Positions 23,929 to 34,105 of a stretch of DNA of 64,000 nt are shown one piece after another. The position numbers were made by a program, and so were the translations under genes. Position 1 is the stretch's first letter. Each line of letters starts with the position of its first letter. Source of the stretch: Anaeramoeba flamelloides (lineage: Eukaryota > Metamonada > Anaeramoebidae); NCBI GenBank assembly GCA_027625915.1, contig JANTQA010000048.1:930001-994000 (forward strand), written 5' to 3'. The notes beneath the pieces are model-generated. The model saw nothing but the letters and a program-made list of their open reading frames with translations, made no database searches and was not told the origin of the DNA.

Positions 23929-24057
23929 ATGGATTTTCGAACAATTGTAAGGAATTTTTGGCATAATTACGTAATAAATGGGATCAATACTTCCGAATAC
24001 AAGTTTTATTTGAATTTTACACTGGATACACTTTACGTAAATAGGTCTCTTGATCGG
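23929..24057 (+). CDS. candidate exon with canonical GTAAGA donor
   Basis: Open frame from a possible start at 23929 (or from the acceptor TCTTCTCTTACTCAAG just upstream at about 23917) to GTAAGA at 24058, phase 0. It reads MDFRTIVRNFWHNYVINGIN then TSEYKFYLNFTLDTLYVNRSLDR. Composition is protein-like and richer in G+C than the flanks. It could be an upstream exon of the aminotransferase-like gene (both phase 0, 558 bp apart) or the third helix of a Myb-like domain begun at 23322. Neither is shown. Confidence 0.35.
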
Positions 24058-24615
24058 GTAAGAGTTTAAACAAACTTCAAATCATTTCTTCAAAAATAGA
24101 AAAAACACAAAAACAAATCGAAAAAAGAATAATACACATTTTTTAGAGTTTGTCACTTAATTGTTCTTTTTGTTTGCTTTCCAACAATTAAGAAAAATTT
24201 AATAATTTTTTTTTAATAATTCCAAAGTAAAAGAAAGAGAGTCTTTAAAAACAAAAAGCCAATAAGTTGTTCAAAAAACACTCACAATACCGTTACTTTC
24301 ATAATAAAAAGATCAAAATTTTCCTTCAACTTTCCAAAAAAAATCACTCCCAATAATTAAATCTAATAACCAAAGCCCCGGCCTCTAAAAGATAAGTAAA
24401 GAATTTAAACTCATTTTAGCATTAAAAATTTGAAAAGTTACATGATTTTTAAAATCTTTTTTTCGAAAACTGATTAACAATATTGTTCCAATTAATTTAC
24501 AACAAATAGTGTTTGTAATTGTAAATCTAATTCATTTTTTATTCAAAAACTTCCATTAATATTACATTTCTTTTTTTTCTTGTTTATTTTTTTTTTACAA
24601 TTTTTTAAAATTAAG

Positions 24616-26199
24616 ATGAATAACTTAACAAACTTACAAGAACCCCTCAAGAAAATCAGCACACCAATTATAATTTCTGTAATTTTTGTTTTTTCTCTTG
24701 TTTTTTATTTTTCCTCTATTCTTTTGTTTTAACAAAGCAATTTTTCTTCTCAAAAAAATATTTTTTTTTTTTTTTCTTTTTCTTTTCCACTTTTTTAAAA
24801 ATAGGAATTAAAAAAGACCAACCTCATCAACCTTGCCAAAAAAACTAGGTTCGATATCAAAAAACCAAAATTTTCACTTAGTCTGATTCAAGAAGTAACG
24901 ATTTCTTTATTTCCCCAAAAAAAAATTAAAAATTAAAAAAAAAAAAAAAAATTCTGAATTTTTTGTTTTGTTCGAAAATCCAACAGACAAATTTCTTGTT
25001 ATTTCATTTTTTTTAAAAAGAATCACAATTTATTTATTTGGGTTTCTTTTGGATTCGTTAATTGTGTTGAACAAATTTAATTTATCGTACTTGTAAATAC
25101 TGTTGAATTGCACCTGGAAAAACCAAAAAACAATTGTATCTTAATAAAGTGTAAAACAAAACAAAAGTGTTCAAAAGCCCATAAAATAGTTCAGTTTTGA
25201 TTCTTTAACTGTTTTGTGAAGCTTTTGAACACTTTGTTTTGTTTTGCACTATTTTAAAATCCAAATATCTGCAACAACAACTTTTGATCTTTTAAAACAA
25301 ATAATTTTGGAGAAAGCAACTTTGTTCTTTTAATTTACATTTAGAATTTTTGTTCTAAAAAATTTTTTTTATATTTCTCTCAATGAATTCCACTTCTTTT
25401 TCTTGGTTTATAGCACGCTCAAAAAATATCCAAAACACAAAACCTTGGTTATACAAGCATCGGCGGATTAAATGAGACATTACAAAAGATGAAGAAAGAT
25501 GTCTTCAAAACTGACTTGGACTCGATTTGCTCGGTTGGTCTCTTAGACGAAGTTACTTCATTTTACGCAACCTTTTCACTTTTGCAAAAGTGGTACCCAG
25601 AAAGTAAAGTTTATATCCCAGGCAATTCCTTACCAAAATACAGGAACTTCTTTAGATTCTTGCCAAAAAATTACGAGAATGTCAACCTTTATAGAAGGAA
25701 TGAATTTTATAGCAATGATCATGTGGTAAATACAAGCTCATTCCGACCAGGATCCATAATCCTAATGGACATTGTTGATTATAATAAAAAAGAGTCGCAA
25801 CTCACTGTTGAAGGATGGAAGAGATTAGCAGCAACCTTTAAGGAAAACAACCTTATTGCTATCTTAAATAATTCGTACTCTGGATTTGCAACAGGCAATT
25901 TTGAAGAAGATCAGTTACCAATTCATATCTTTAGATCCGAAAAAATCCCAACCATAGTTATTGATGATTACTCTTACAGATTTGGTATCCCTGATGCCCA
26001 GGTTGGTGTGGCACACTTTCTCACCCCAAACCAACAAAGCGCAATCAATTTGAAATCTGACATCGAAAAATTAATTAGGCCCCTTTATTCAAACCAAAAT
26101 AGATATTATAGCCTCTTGGCATCAAGCGTGTTGGGCGATAATGCCGAATTATTCCAAACTCAATTTAAAAAATCAAAACAATTATTATTGAAAAATTAA
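24616..26199 (+). CDS. aspartate-aminotransferase-like pseudoenzyme, three exons
   Basis: Exons 24616-24678, 24805-24894 and 25414-26199, all phase 0, give 312 aa; introns are 126 and 519 bp with GTAATT/GTAACG donors and ATAG/TATAG acceptors. The fold-type-I aspartate aminotransferase family is recognisable along its length: KTNL for KVNLGVGAY, NLGYTSIGGL for the EYLPIxGL loop, SIILMDIVDYN for the LLHACAHNPTG strand, YSGFATGNFEED for YQGFASGD, and LIRPLYSN almost unchanged. Catalytic residues are gone: the PLP-binding Lys of SFAKN is Tyr239, the Asp that pairs with the pyridine N is Asn203, the SGTGA phosphate loop is CSVGL and the phosphate Arg is Gln. The frame stops about 100 residues early, removing the C-terminal small domain with the substrate Arg. 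Three intact exons with no stop argue for selection on a non-catalytic protein, not a pseudogene. Transamination is very unlikely; the actual role is unknown. Confidence 0.85.
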
Positions 26200-29041
26200 T
26201 TATATTTGAGGAAAAAAAAAAAAAAATAACAAAATAAAAAAATTATCAAAATTCAAAATGCATGAGTCAAGAGCCAATAATTTTTAAAATAATTAATTTA
26301 TAGAACACTAAAAAAAACAACACCATCTATTCTTAGATTTTAGGTTTCTCTCATCTCATTAATATTTTTTTTTATATAGATTCTTTTCTCATAATTTATT
26401 AATTGAGATTTTTTTAATCCTTTTTTAACGAGTAAAATGGATTTAAGAGTTTTCTTTTTTATAGTTTTTTCGGTTTTTATTTTTATTTTTTATTTTTATT
26501 TTTAGTTTTTAAAATTCGTATTTTCAAACAATACTTTTTTTGTTCGGATTATTATTTGAGAAAATTTTTTTTTGTGAAAAAAAATTACTTAAAAAAGTTT
26601 GTGAGGTAATAATAAAAAAACCAGTTAAACTATTTTTTTACATTTTATTTTTTATTTTTTTTTTGATTTTTTTATTGACATGGAAATTAATTCTTCTCGT
26701 TTTAATAGATTGTGAGAAATAATTTTTTAAAAGTATCTAAACAATAGTTGAAAAAATTTTCACTGTGGGGTTTTGAAGGCACATTAAAATTTTTTTTATG
26801 ATTATAACTTTTTAAGGGCTTCGAGTTGCCAGGAATTCTTCTAAGATTAAAATAATATAATTATGTAATAAATAATATTAGTTCTCGAGGTTTCAAATTA
26901 CTCTAAAGAATCTATTATAAATATAATTTAAAAATAAATTGTTTGGATTTTTTCTAATGATCAGGAATTAAAAATAATAATTTTGAAATTTTTTTAAATT
27001 GTTTGGGAAAGCTAAAAATAAAAACTTAAGTTTTAATATCTGGACATTTAACAATCGATATTTTGAAACTTCATTATTAATCACGTCTTGATCTTTTTGG
27101 TCCTATCAATTACCCAAGAATTATTAACCCAAAGATCCAATAGTTGGTTAATTTTGTTTACCTTTTATAAAGCTATTTTATAAATATAATACCAAATGGG
27201 TAAAAATAATTAGTAAAAAAAATCTATAGAACTAATTATTTATTTTTTTTTTAAAAAAATATTTTTTAATAACTAAAATATATATCGAGACAAATTGAAA
27301 AAAATATATTTTTTAACCCTGTTTATTAAATCTTAAGAGTCCAGCCTTTAATTCTGCCTCCGAACTCAAATATTTTTTTAAAAATTCTTGATTTTTTTTT
27401 CTAATACAAATATAATACTGAATGAATCATAAAAATGTTACCAAAAATATAGAGAAATCAAAAATACTCTAAAATTTTATAATTACTAAAAAATACTTTT
27501 TACCCAACTTCTAAGAAACCTTAATGACAGATATACACAATTTAATTCTAAAATTAACTTTCTTTGTTATTTTTTATTTTATTATTATTATTTTTTTTTT
27601 TGGTGAAAATTGATAAAATTCGAAAAATTGACAATTTTGGGGAATAATATCGGACCAATTTTGTATGAAAGTAATTGGTACCTTCGATGATTGTAACTTT
27701 TTTTTTCATTACTAAATCTTAACAAATGATAGAAAATGCCTTTTTAAAGACAATTTCTAATTGAGTATCTGACCCATAATTTTGTAAAGATAATTTTTTA
27801 TCATAAATACAATCAAAAAATAAAAGAATAACACATAGGCGTATATATTTACCCGGAAGAACCCAGCGCAACTTACACCAAAACTATTTAACTTTCCGCA
27901 CCCATCGAGAAATTGGTTTAATCTTATACACATTACCTATACCAAAATAACCAATATATAAATCAGAGTATAACTCTAACACACATATACACTTTCTCTA
28001 ACATGTAATGCAATCCCCACATACACTCAAAAAATATCTAAAAACCACCACCAAAGGGCTTATCAGAGAAAAATCAAAATAAAATATTGAACTCTTTAAA
28101 GTAAAATTGTTATTAGACTTCAAAAAAATTATTACTGAACACAATGTTTTAGTAAAAGTTCTTCAAAAAGTGTTTTTAAGTGGTTAAAAAATTTTCGAGT
28201 ATTTTCAATTTTGAGGCATTTTCGGGAATATTTAAAACACACTTTCTAATTAATAAGTTTTACCCAGTTTACTACCCCACTAACCAATGTAAAAATGTTT
28301 TAAATACAAGAGGCTAATATAATTTACACACAATAACAACATAAAACTTATTGAAATTCTTTTTGATTAATACCAATACCTAGCAGCAACCTTATTTATC
28401 TAGAATTTGGATTCTTCTAGCCAATTATTTATAATAAAATCAAAATATTTTCTCATTTTTTTCAAAATATTTTGATTTTGATTACTTAAATGATAAATTT
28501 TCATTGGAATAAAAAAAAAAAAAAGACTTATTTAACTAATACAGTAACGAGTAAAAAAATTGAAAACTTAGGTCATTTGAGAACAGGATCATGAAAAAAA
28601 TTTATAAAAAAAAAATTTAATCATTTGTAAATTTTTTACTTTTTGATATCTTCACTTCCAATAAATACAATTGATTAATAAAAAATCTTGGATCAAAAAT
28701 TATTTTTCAAGACATCTAACAATTAAAGTTGAAAAATTCAATTTTTTTGTTTCTAAAAGGATTTTTTTTAATTTTAAAAATAAAAAATTTGAAGATATTT
28801 TTTTCACAGTTAAAAGCTGATACTATTAAATTTTAAAATTATTTTAAATTTAATAAATCTCTTTCCAATGGGTAATTAATTAATATAACTATTAAAGAAA
28901 TATTTATTAATATAAATTGAAAAAAATATTTTGTTTTTGATTTTTTGGTTAGGTTTTCCAGACTTTAAAAGAAGAGAGTTAACTCTACAAAATTTTTCTT
29001 GTTTTCTTTGAATCCCACAAAACTATGATTAACTTTATCTA

Positions 29042-29076
29042 CCCCCCCCCCTTACCCCACCCTATTACACCCCCCC
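29042..29076 (-). other. putative G-quadruplex motif
   Basis: On the minus strand four G-runs of 7, 3, 4 and 9 are separated by loops of 7, 1 and 3 bases (TGTAATA, T, TAA), fitting the G3+N1-7 pattern. It is directly followed on the plus strand by about 20 bp of alternating AT. In a region of about 80% A+T such a cluster is unusual. Confidence 0.65.
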
Positions 29077-29101
29077 GAAGATATATATATATATATATAT
29101 A
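29077..29101. repeat. (AT)n microsatellite
   Basis: Alternating AT for about 22 bases next to the C-run cluster. Other TA tracts lie at about 3512-3540, 18805-18829, 49653-49686 and 58593-58611. Confidence 0.8.
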
Positions 29102-29419
29102 TTTCAAATGAAACAATCAAAAAAGAAATATATTCTTAAGAGTTTCAATAAAATTTCATTTATTTTTCCTATATTTTTCATTTTTATTTTTATTTTTTGA
29201 CCCCTTTTTTTATTTCACATAGATATTATTTTTTTTCTTTTCAACTAGATCTTCTTTTAAACAAATAATTATTTAGAAAAATTAGCTAAAAAACTTCTTG
29301 TTATCCCTTTTCCATCGAGAGGACAGAAATAAAAAATTGGTAATGTTCATAAAAAAAATTAATAATTTTTTTTTTAGTTTTTGGCTTTATTTTTTTTTAA
29401 TTTTTAAAATATCCAGTTT

Positions 29420-29999
29420 TACCAATGCCCTTAATATAAAAAAGCACTATTTTTTTCTGATTAATATTTTTCGAAATCTAGCTTTAAAACTAAATTCAAT
29501 TAACCACTCTGATAAATTTTTTTAGAATCAAAACAATCTCAACTTTTGAATATCGAATTATTTTTTTTTAAATTACTGTGCACTTTTTTATTTTTTATTT
29601 TGAAAAATTGGGGTTGAGAAAAGTTTGAAATCAAAGAATAAGTTATATATTGAATTAGAAGGTTTTTCCAGAGCTTTTATCGTTGTTTAAATAACTTTTT
29701 TTTTTAATTTTACCATTTAAAAATAAAAAAACATTTGAAGACCAAAATAGTCCCTTTTATGAAAAGAAAATTCCCATAATTTAGAATTTGTTGCTGTAAA
29801 TGAGATAAAATACGATATTCTATATAAAAATATACATAATTTCAAGTTTGATCTCAATCATTTTGGCAAAAAATGTTTTCAAGGAAAGGTTAAATAGAAA
29901 CTTTATTTATTTTAATTTTTTCATTTAGTTCTTTTAATTTTTTAATGGAAGGTATTTGTTCAGTTTTCCATTTTTAGTGTTTTTTGGGTAGTAGGGACA
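29420..29999 (+). repeat. dispersed repeat E, copy 1
   Basis: About 570 bp that recurs inverted at 63308-63866 with most blocks conserved (AGCACTATTTTTTTCTGATTAATATTTTTCG, ACATTTGAAGACCAAAATAG.CCC-type words, closing TAGTGTTTTTTGGGTAGTAGGGAC). Ends are weakly inverted (CCCTTAATA and GTAGGGAC). The open frame on the plus strand near its left end is not conserved as protein. Confidence 0.7.
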
Positions 30000-30401
30000 T
30001 ATATGCTTAGAATTTAAAAATTGAATTATTTATAATATTCAATAAAAAGTTGTTCTTTAATAGTTAAGAATATAATTATATTTTCAATTTATTATTTCAG
30101 GTGAGCCACAATTTTTGAAATGGAGTTTACCTTTGACTAAAACAGAGTTTCTTTTCAGACATTTTATTGATTTTTCTTTAAAAGAAAAATAGAAAGTTAA
30201 AAATACTTTTCTTAAAATAAAATCAATTAAGAGTTTTTTTCTTATGATGAACAAATAGCAAACAAAAAAAACAAAAAAAAAATGTAATTGAATATATTTT
30301 TAGTATTAATTCAAAACTATATTAAATTATATTATTTATTGTTCCATTTTAATTTATTATAATTATTATTCGTAATAAATAAAAAAATAAAATGAATGTA
30401 A

Positions 30402-30758
30402 TTAAAATTGGTTTGGATCTTGGAATGGGCTTAACATCATTTCATCACTAAACAACTCTTCAAAATCTTCATTTATTTGAGGAAGAGGAGACAGATCTTC
30501 TAACGAAGGAATTTCTGTAAAGGGGTTATTAAATGAATGATTTAATTGTATTGAATTTGTTGTATTTATATTTTCTGTTTTAAAAATCGATTCTATTGAG
30601 TCTATAGATTCTGTTGATTGCTTTGATTGCTTTGATTGCTTTGATTGCTTTTGTCTATTGAATTTTTTGTATTGCCTTGATTGCTTTAAATTGTTTGATA
30701 TTTTGAATTGCTTTGATTGCTTTAATTTGTTTGACTCCATTGATTTCTTTGATCGAAA

Positions 30759-30791
<33 letters not shown>

Positions 30792-31120
30792 TGAGAGATT
30801 TGATCTGGTGGAAGATGGTTTGTTCCAATACCTGTTCCACCTTGAACCAACCCAGCTTGATTTACCAACAAAGTCTTGGAAATAGGTTAACATCCCTTTA
30901 TAAACATTCCTCTGTGTTTGCAAAATGACTTCGTTAAGTTTCAATTCTTCTTGCTTGAGTTCTTCTTCAATTACAGCCTGTTGCAACGATTCTAATTCCT
31001 CTTTATGTCGTTGCCTATAGCTTTTTTGTGTTCTTTTTTGTTTTGCAAATTTTAGATTTTGTTTATCCACTTTGGTATTTTCTGTTTTAATTCGTTTCCT
31101 TCTTTGATTATTTTTTTTCC
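30402..31120 (-). CDS. bZIP-like protein, low-complexity middle (5' exon uncertain)
   Basis: Open from an acceptor (TTAACTTTTAG, AG at 31121-31122) to TAA at 30402; the in-frame GTG at 31070 is not a plausible start, so a 5' exon is needed. The first 60 residues are a basic region, QNLKFAKQKRTQKSYRQRHK, running into a helix with heptad Leu/Val (LESLQQAVIEEELKQEELKL), resembling fungal YAP/Pap1 bZIPs (QRAFRER) except that the invariant Asn position is Gln. Then comes a Trp-rich patch (SSWVGSRWNRYWNKP), an Asn run encoded by (ATT)n at 30759-30790, Lys-Gln-Ser repeats and an acidic Ser/Pro-rich C-terminus suited to activation. A phase-compatible tiny first exon (ATG at 31435, donor GTTACT after 31420, giving MKNLK) exists but lies inside a MITE loop, so it is doubtful. 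A transcription role is inferred. Confidence 0.7.
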
Positions 31121-31352
31121 CTAAAAGTTAATAGGTTCGTAAGAAAATGTTTTTTATTTTGAGAATTTGAATATTTTTAGAAATTTATTCACAGTTCATT
31201 TAAAGTTTTTTTATTTATTGTTTAAAGCAGAAATTTGTGTAGAAAAGGGAAAATATATAACACCCTTTCTAATTCAAATATCGTGACTTTCATTTATTTT
31301 TTGATTTTTGATTTATAAAATAACAATTAATCATATTATTACAGTTAATTTC

Positions 31353-31559
31353 GAAATAAAAAGATCAAAAATTTCATTCAGCTTTCCAAAAAAAAAAAGA
31401 TTTTCAAAGTTTGAGTAACCTTTCAAATTTTTCATTCTGCAAACAAGATTAAATTATTAATTTCATTTTTACAATTGAGGACTTTGATGGTTTCTTTTAA
31501 TTCTCTGAGTGTGATTTATTTTGGAAAGTTGAATGAAAATTTTGTACCTTTTATTTTAA
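31353..31559. mobile_element. palindromic MITE, GATCAAAAnTTTCATTCA arms
   Basis: The left arm (AAAAAGATCAAAAATTTCAT then TCAGCTTTCC) and right arm (GGAAAGTTGAATGAAAATTT then TG.ACCTTTTATTTT) are inverted repeats about 40 bp long around a 110-bp centre. Half-copies occur at about 24290-24360 (left-arm orientation) and 34780-34836 (right-arm orientation). It sits just upstream of the bZIP-like gene and may overlap its first exon or promoter. Confidence 0.6.
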
Positions 31560-31595
31560 AACAAATAGTATTTTTTTTGATTTTGTAAACCCCAA

Positions 31596-32115
31596 TTCAA
31601 AATTTTTAACACACCAAAATTCGATTTGTGAAAAAAAAAAACTTATTTAATCAATTCCAGAAGAAATACCAAATTAGAACCATTTGCTAATTGAAATGTT
31701 AACACTTGATTATAAATTACAATACTCACAAAACAAAAAATAAATAATTATCAATACAAATAAATCAAGGATGTGTTAAAAATTTTGGAGAGAGCAAAAC
31801 AAAAAAATTTATTAGTAAATTTGTTTAAATTCTATTAGCAAATATTGATCGATCAAATGGATAGATACTACCAAATAATTTTATTTGAGTTCTTCTATTT
31901 GGAACAACTTGACTCTAACCATAATATAAATTGTTTGAAAAAAATTTTGATCTCACGAAACAAGTTACGTAATTTAAAAAATGAAATGAAAACAAAAACT
32001 AAAAGATGAAAAAATGATTTTAATATTTTACAAAAATCAAATTTATTTCCAATTTGAATGAAATTGAATTTTTGTTATTGTTTGGAACGTTTTAGCTGTG
32101 TGGAAAATTTTGGAA
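31596..32115 (-). repeat. dispersed repeat family B, copy 3 (reverse)
   Basis: Reverse-orientation relative of 2982-3503, and closest to 49142-49648, with which it shares long blocks (AAATTAGAACCATT, GTGTGTTAAAAATTTTGGAGAG, GATGAAAAAATGATTTT). Ends CAAAATTTTTAACACACC and TGTGTGGAAAATTTTGG. Confidence 0.7.
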
Positions 32116-32929
32116 TTTTAGTTTACAGGGATTTTGTTTTTAAAAAAAGTTAATTTCAGAGTTACTAGAACCAAAAAAACATATTGGTATAACAAAATTT
32201 CAAAATTTTCACAATAACTTGCTTCAAAACGAATTTACAGAAATGTACAATTGGATTTAAATGAATTTTTGTATTTTCCGGTGACTTGAAGACAAAAAAA
32301 TCAAAATAATAAAAAACCAAGAAAGGAAAAGAGCAATTGCAATTTTTTTTTAGAGGATTTAGATCAATTAAATCAATTAAAGCTTTCCAGAAAGGTTCAG
32401 ACTACAAAAAAAATAGCAATTTAGCAAGTTATAAAAAAAAAAAAAAATTGCCAAACTTTTTTGATATTCACTTTCGTCTTGTTATTTTTTGTGGAAAATG
32501 AATAAAAATTTCATTTTTTGTAATTATTCAAACCAAAAAAACAATGTTTATTTCGTTGTTGTGGAAAAAAGGTTCAAAATGTTTTTTAATTGTAAACTTT
32601 AAGAGACAATGAAAATGTGAAAGTATATTTCAAGAACAAAACTATTAACCACAAAGAATAATTTATCATTTTTATTATCAATAAAATCAACAAAAAAACA
32701 ATTTAGATCTTCTTCTATATTGAGATCCCAATTAGTACTTTTCTTGATCTTAAAAATAGTTAATTATTTCTACAAATTTTTAATAATGGATCAATCAAAG
32801 AAAAACCTGAACTGATAATACAGTATTGTAAAAAGTGTTGTTGTAATTAACCTTTCATTTTGTCTTTAATCATTTATTTTTTCTTTAATTAATTGATCTT
32901 CGTTTGAATTTTCATTTTCAGTGATTCTA

Positions 32930-33005
32930 TGATTTCTGTGATTTTTGTGGCTTTTGTGATTTCTGTGATTTCTGTGATTTCTGTGATTTCTGTGATTTTT
33001 GTAAT
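32930..33005. repeat. 9-bp minisatellite (gatttctgt)
   Basis: Eight or so tandem units of gatttctgt with variants (gatttttgt, gcttttgt). On the minus strand it encodes an Asn-His-Arg repeat in a 66-codon frame, which has no plausible start and flanking AT-rich sequence that matches 38590-38650. I treat it as a repeat, not a gene. Confidence 0.75.
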
Positions 33006-33840
33006 TTCTCTTAAGGTTTTGCAAAAAAAGTGAAACTCGTTTTTTTATTGTAAAATAGTTAGGCAATTAATTTTAAGAATTAACATAATAATATTATATT
33101 ATCTTTTTTTTTTTATTTCATAGAATAATCTTGTGAATTTAACAAAATAATATTTCTAAAAACACAATTAAATGAAAAAAACAAAAAGCACAGACCAAAG
33201 TTAAGGAAAATACTTGAAATAATTCTGAGAAAAGTAGGAATTGTATATTAAAGTCAATAGTAATAACGTATGATTCGAGGATGTTAAGAGTGAGAATATA
33301 AAATAATTTAGGTAATTTTAGGAGATCCTTAAAATAAGAAACATACAGGCTAAGTTAGTTTGTTAGTTGTTATTTAATTTGTTTCTTCGTTGTGTAATCA
33401 TTTGTATTACTGACGTTTCTCTTTTAAAATGGAAAAAAGGTTTGTCATTTTTAATTTAAATTGTCTTTTTTTTTTTCTTTTTTATTTTGTTTTTCTTTTT
33501 TATTTTCTTTTTCTTTTTTGTTTTCGTTTTATTCGATCAAATGAAAATTATTCACAAAAGTTATTAACCAACCCAAACACCTTGGTGGTGTTTAAATATA
33601 AACCTTTCAGAAGGGTTCAAAACAAAAAATAATACCCTTTAATACTTCTGGTTTTAAAAATAAAAAAAAAATTTTAATTTTTTAAAAATTTCTTAACGTT
33701 TATTGAAGATCCGAAGAGATACTTTAAGAAACAAATTTGGAAAATAAATTAGAAACTTTGATGACTACCCAAAGATATTAACTTTTGAACATAATTTTTC
33801 AAACTACTATTTCTTTTGTTTTTGCTTTTTTTTTATTTAG

Positions 33841-34105
33841 AAACAAGATCAAACCAAAGTTTTTTGTTTTTAATGACAAAGCTCTGAAAAAATTTCAAGA
33901 TCGTTCTCCATTTATAAAAAATGGTGTGCTCAAAAACAAGAATAAACAAAAAGCTTTTGGGTTGAAATATTTAAGCATTCTTAATTTTTTTTTTTTTTTT
34001 TTTAGGTTTGTTTCTTTTGAAAAATACAAAAAAATTGTAACTTATTTTTTAAAAAATTATAAATTGAAGAGAAATCGAGAGATACGAAACAAGTTTCAGT
34101 TGTAA
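33841..34105 (+). pseudogene. degenerate RRM fragment, PABP-like
   Basis: After a good acceptor (TTTTTTATTTAG) the frame reads FVFNDKALKKFQDRSPFIKN then GVLKNKNKQKAFG, and continues to a TAA at 34103-34105. If a 45-bp, T-rich segment (33961-34005, GTTGAA..TTTAG) is removed as an intron, an RNP1-type motif KAFGFVSFEK appears, followed by a basic tail NREIRNKFQ reminiscent of the ERQTELKRKFEQ linker after RRM3 of poly(A)-binding protein. An upstream piece at 33560-33625 (NPNTLVVFKYKPF) could be an RNP2 remnant but is not joined by usable phases. Spacing is shorter than a full RRM, so I call it a decayed or very divergent RRM. The homology is suggestive, not secure. Confidence 0.3.

Larger units (their letters stand above)
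26200..30401. other. gene-free gap with C-rich and A/C-rich islands
   Basis: No gene recognised. Features of note are a skewed, C-rich island at 27836-28060, a C-run cluster at 29042-29076 followed by an (AT)n tract to about 29101, and a copy of repeat E at 29420-29999. The last 300 bases are the 3' flank of the bZIP-like gene. Confidence 0.55.

Noticed and set aside
32866-33066. Asn-His-Arg repeat frame
   Set aside because: Produced by a 9-bp minisatellite in intergenic sequence; no conserved flank or credible start.
33429-33632. 67-codon plus-strand frame beginning MEKR
   Set aside because: Mostly a T-rich stretch read as Phe/Leu; the only useful piece (NPNTLVVFKYKPF) cannot be joined in phase to the RRM-like segment downstream.
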